In this document: one piece after another, positions 14,894 through 17,534 of the stretch
How positions within the stretch are numbered: position 1 is the first letter of the stretch
Layout of the letters: every line of letters starts with the position of its first letter
Assembly: GCA_030153205.1 (NCBI GenBank)
Contig: JASLHV010000461.1
Span: 1-17,534 of the forward strand
From: Roseiarcus sp.
GTDB lineage: Bacteria; Pseudomonadota; Alphaproteobacteria; Rhizobiales; Beijerinckiaceae
Length of the DNA stretch: 17,534 bases
Direction: 5' to 3'
Position numbers and translations under genes: made by a program
Notes under the pieces: generated by a model
Told to the model about the DNA's origin: nothing
The model's input: the letters and a program-made list of their open reading frames with translations, nothing else
The model's database searches: none

Positions 14894-15883
14894 TTACGCG
14901 GTCAGGCGCGAATAGGCCGCGGCCAGGGAAAAGATGATCGCGCCATAGAGGATCTGCTTGATCGGCTCGGGTGAATCGAGAAGGGTCAACAGTCCGTCGA
15001 GCACGGTCAGGATCAGCGCGCCGATAATAGTTCCGGAATAGCCGCCACGGCCGCCGAAGATCGAAGTGCCGCCAATGATGACCGCGGCGATAGAGGGCAA
15101 GAGATAGGTGGCCGCCAAACTGAGGTCGGCGGAGTTGGTATGGCCGACGAGTACGAATCCCGCGATTGACGCAAGAACCGCGCATATTATGTAGTCGATG
15201 AAGAGCAGCCGCCATACGCGCACGCCGGCCAGCCGACAGGCCTCGCGATTATCGCCGATCGCGTACAACAAACGGCCGAAGCCGGTTCGTCCCAGCGCGA
15301 TCACCACCAGTACGGCGATCGGGAGCCACAGAAAGACATCGAGAGGAATGAGGCCGCCCAGGCGATCGGAGCCGATGGCGTGGATAAAGCCTGGCACAAT
15401 CGAGCGCGACGCCAATATCCTCTGGCTGTAGACAATGATGATCCCTTGCGTCATCAGCCCGGTGCCGAGCGTCATAACCAGCGGCTGAACCCCGAGCAGA
15501 GCGACGCCAACGCCGTTGATCGCGCCCACTGTCACGCCCAGCCCGAGGCCGATCGCGATCGCCGCAGCGCTGCCGAATTTCAAAGCCGTTGTCGTCATCA
15601 GGAACGCCGAGCCCATGGCGACGCTGACGACCGATAGATCGATCCCTCCTGTCAACATCACCATGGTCTGACCCGCCGCGAGAATACCGAGCGGCGCCGC
15701 GAATAGAAGCGTGTTTGACAGCCAAACTAAATTGACCGTGCCGGGCTTGATGAACTCGACGATCGCGATAAAGAGCAGGAGCAGCAGAACCAGGGCGAAA
15801 ATCGTATTGCGCTGAAACCAAAGCAGGATGCTGCGCGCTTCGAAGCGTCCTGACGGCGCTGAGGCGTCCAATCGACTATTCAT
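14894..15883 (-). CDS. ABC transporter permease, RbsC/YjfF-like (BPD_transp_2)
   Basis: A 329-residue inner-membrane permease of the ribose/galactofuranose-type ABC importers. The family signature GGIDLSVVSVAMGSA is at 79-93. The cytoplasmic coupling loop YAIGDNREACRLAGV lies at about 207-221, and IIGGTSIFGGRGGYSGTIIG near 269-288 is the typical late segment. About eight to ten hydrophobic segments are visible. The start ATG at 15883 overlaps the stop of the upstream fused ATPase-permease gene by 4 bp (ATGA), so the two are co-translated and probably pair as a heterodimeric channel. The substrate is probably a sugar or a related small polar compound, but no binding protein is in the window to say which. 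Confidence 0.92.
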   Translation of the reverse strand: MNSRLDASAPSGRFEARSILLWFQRNTIFALVLLLLLFIAIVEFIKPGTVNLVWLSNTLLFAAPLGILAAGQTMVMLTGGIDLSVVSVAMGSAFLMTTTALKFGSAAAIAIGLGLGVTVGAINGVGVALLGVQPLVMTLGTGLMTQGIIIVYSQRILASRSIVPGFIHAIGSDRLGGLIPLDVFLWLPIAVLVVIALGRTGFGRLLYAIGDNREACRLAGVRVWRLLFIDYIICAVLASIAGFVLVGHTNSADLSLAATYLLPSIAAVIIGGTSIFGGRGGYSGTIIGALILTVLDGLLTLLDSPEPIKQILYGAIIFSLAAAYSRLTA

Positions 15884-17534
15884 TTGCGTTCTCTGACCGA
15901 GGTAATCAAGCCGCCCGCCATCACCACCAGGACAATCAGCGTCCCCTGAATGACTTGGCCGAAATTCGGGTCGATGTTCAGGAAGATGAGGTCCGCGGGA
16001 ATGAGGGTGAGCACAAAGGCGGCGATAACCGGCCCGACGATACCGCCGCGCCCGCCCGTCAGGCTCACGCCGCCGATGACGACGGCGGCTAAGCCGCTCA
16101 GCGTGTAGAGGACCCCAGCGCGTGGCGAGCCGATGCCGGTCGTCATCGTCAAGCCGACGCCGCCGATGGCGCTGAACAAGCCGCCGATGACATAGGCGAT
16201 GACCCGAGCGAACTCGACATTGACGCCGCTTCGGAACGCGGCGATTTGATCACTGCCGCTGGCGTAAATGCGGAGGCCGGTTTTCGAACGCCGCACGGGT
16301 ATCCATACGGCGCTGAGCGCGATGATCAGCAAAACCAGCGAATTGGACAGCCACTCGGTCGCAAGCGTGCCGGTGCCGAGATTGACAAATTCAGGCGGCG
16401 CGCCGCCGCCGGGTTTCTCGAGGATCAGCAACGCGACGCCGCCCCAAATAAAGCCGGAGGTCAGCGTCACAATGACATCGGGGACGCGAGAGACGACGAC
16501 GAGAAGCCCATTGATCGCGCCGATCACGCCGCCGGCGACAAGGATCGCAGCGCCGAGCGCTAACGACTCGCCGAAACTGGCGTCTCTCATTGTGCTCGCC
16601 GCGAGCACATTCGCGACCGCCATAACGGATCCGATCGAGAGATCGATTCCGCCTGAAATCACGACCACAGCCTGTGCTGCGGCTGCGAGGGCCAATGGTA
16701 ATGCAGCCATCGCGAGCGATTGCGCGTCGAACGAATCGAACGTGGGATGGATGGCCACCGTCGCCGCCAGGAAGGCGATCAAGAGCGCTGGCATGCCCAA
16801 CAGCGCGGGATAGCCGACCAAGGCGCCTTTGATCCTATTGATTAAGCCGCCGCCTCCGCCACGCCTTTGAAGGTCCGAAGACGCATTGTCGGCAGCCGCC
16901 GCGGTCACGCCAGTTTCGCGGCGCGGGACGGCAATGCCATGCGCGGCGCGCAGCAAGGTCCCTTCATCGGCTTCGCTGGCCGGCATCTCGGCGACAACTT
17001 CCCCCCCGAACAAGACAATCGCCCGATCGCAAACCAAGCCGATTTCCGGAAGTTCGGACGTAAACAACAATACAGCCGATCCAGCGTCGGCCATCTCACG
17101 CAGCAGCCGATAGATCTGATGCTTGGTGCCGATATCGATGCCGCGGGTTGGATCAAAGCAAAGCAGCGTTTGAAATCCGGTGGCGACCCATCGCGCGATC
17201 GTAACTTTTTGCTGATTGCCGCCGCTCAATCGTCGCAGTTCCGATCCCGCGCGGGCGTCGATCTCCAATCGCTTGACCGCCGCGTCGACGCGCTGGCGCT
17301 CGCTTCGGACGCCGATCAAACCCCACTTCGAGACATTGCGTACGAGCGGCAAGGCGACGTTCTCAAGGATCGGGCGCTGCGGCAGAAGCGCCAAGAGTCG
17401 ATTCGCTGGAACGAGGACAAGGCCCTCGTCGATCGCATCGCCGGGGTGATTGAACGTGAGCTTTCGGCCGCGGGCCATGATCTCTCCACCGTCGTGGCGG
17501 TATACGCCCGCAATACAATCGAATAACTCTTGCT
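15880..17534 (-). CDS. Fused sugar-type ABC ATPase (second domain) and permease, 5' end beyond window
   Basis: The frame stays open to the right edge. Residues before the internal ATG at 17478 read LFDCIAGVYRHDGGEI, as expected of an RbsA-like second ATPase domain, so the true start lies outside; about 550 residues are visible. Counting from the ATG at 17478, the ATPase part has LSGGNQQK at 84-91 and LLCFDPTRGID at 105-115. The usual Walker B LDEPTRG is altered: the catalytic Glu is missing, apparently by one-residue deletion. After a linker with a Gly run (about 195-205), a full permease follows from about 218, with ISGGIDLSIGSVMAVANV and the coupling loop YASGSDQIAAFRSGVN. Family practice has the ATPase and permease as separate proteins (RbsA/RbsC, YtfR/YtfT). 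With the next gene this gives two permease domains, as in YtfT-YjfF. The fusion is read directly from one uninterrupted frame. Confidence 0.88.
   Translation of the reverse strand, partial: QELFDCIAGVYRHDGGEIMARGRKLTFNHPGDAIDEGLVLVPANRLLALLPQRPILENVALPLVRNVSKWGLIGVRSERQRVDAAVKRLEIDARAGSELRRLSGGNQQKVTIARWVATGFQTLLCFDPTRGIDIGTKHQIYRLLREMADAGSAVLLFTSELPEIGLVCDRAIVLFGGEVVAEMPASEADEGTLLRAAHGIAVPRRETGVTAAAADNASSDLQRRGGGGGLINRIKGALVGYPALLGMPALLIAFLAATVAIHPTFDSFDAQSLAMAALPLALAAAAQAVVVISGGIDLSIGSVMAVANVLAASTMRDASFGESLALGAAILVAGGVIGAINGLLVVVSRVPDVIVTLTSGFIWGGVALLILEKPGGGAPPEFVNLGTGTLATEWLSNSLVLLIIALSAVWIPVRRSKTGLRIYASGSDQIAAFRSGVNVEFARVIAYVIGGLFSAIGGVGLTMTTGIGSPRAGVLYTLSGLAAVVIGGVSLTGGRGGIVGPVIAAFVLTLIPADLIFLNIDPNFGQVIQGTLIVLVVMAGGLITSVRERK

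Noticed and set aside
14814..15215. 133-codon minus-strand ORF between the transglycosylase and the permease
   Set aside because: Mostly out of frame within the permease gene and Arg-rich; the permease frame is clearly the real one.

Overview
The window looks like chromosomal DNA from a Gram-negative bacterium. It is GC-rich by eye and densely coded on both strands, with short intergenic gaps. Periplasmic murein enzymes, an EmrAB-type pump pair, a DUF1127 protein, a CHD-type class III cyclase and RbsC-type ABC permeases together suggest an alphaproteobacterium, probably Hyphomicrobiales (Rhizobiales). That placement is inference from gene content; no marker gene is present. I see no tRNA, rRNA, CRISPR array, transposase or integrase.

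Layout. (1) 1-1745: the 3' end of an unrecognised ORF, a secreted short D,D-carboxypeptidase (peptidase S11) and a convergent DUF4242 protein, with four consecutive perfect stem-loops between the last two. (2) 1924-4372: a DUF1127 small protein translationally coupled to an alpha/beta hydrolase, divergent from an AraC-family regulator. (3) 4451-7082: a leftward operon, TetR regulator > TauE/SafE permease > FAD-dependent monooxygenase. Its promoter has a 14-bp perfect palindrome abutting the -10 region. (4) 7220-8617: a divergently transcribed NylB/class-C-like serine hydrolase that shares this control region. (5) 8704-12530: a class III nucleotide cyclase with a C-terminal two-helix membrane domain, divergent from an HlyD/EmrA-like adaptor and an EmrB-like MFS exporter that overlap by 4 bp. 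(6) 12604-14715: leftward peptidoglycan genes, a compact PBP4-type D,D-carboxypeptidase/endopeptidase (S13) and an MltB-type lytic transglycosylase. (7) 14894-17534: a leftward sugar-type ABC importer comprising one permease and, overlapping it by 4 bp, an ATPase-permease fusion cut by the window edge.

How the genes work together. Two themes recur. One is cell-wall metabolism: S11 and S13 carboxypeptidases, a lytic transglycosylase and a penicillin-recognising-fold serine hydrolase. The other is small-molecule response: AraC with its hydrolase unit, TetR with its exporter and monooxygenase, and the EmrAB-like pump. The most unusual items are the fused ABC protein, whose visible nucleotide-binding domain lacks the catalytic Glu of Walker B, the four tandem hairpins at 1376-1485, and the compact TetR promoter/operator. 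I found no clear novel defence or mobile system.
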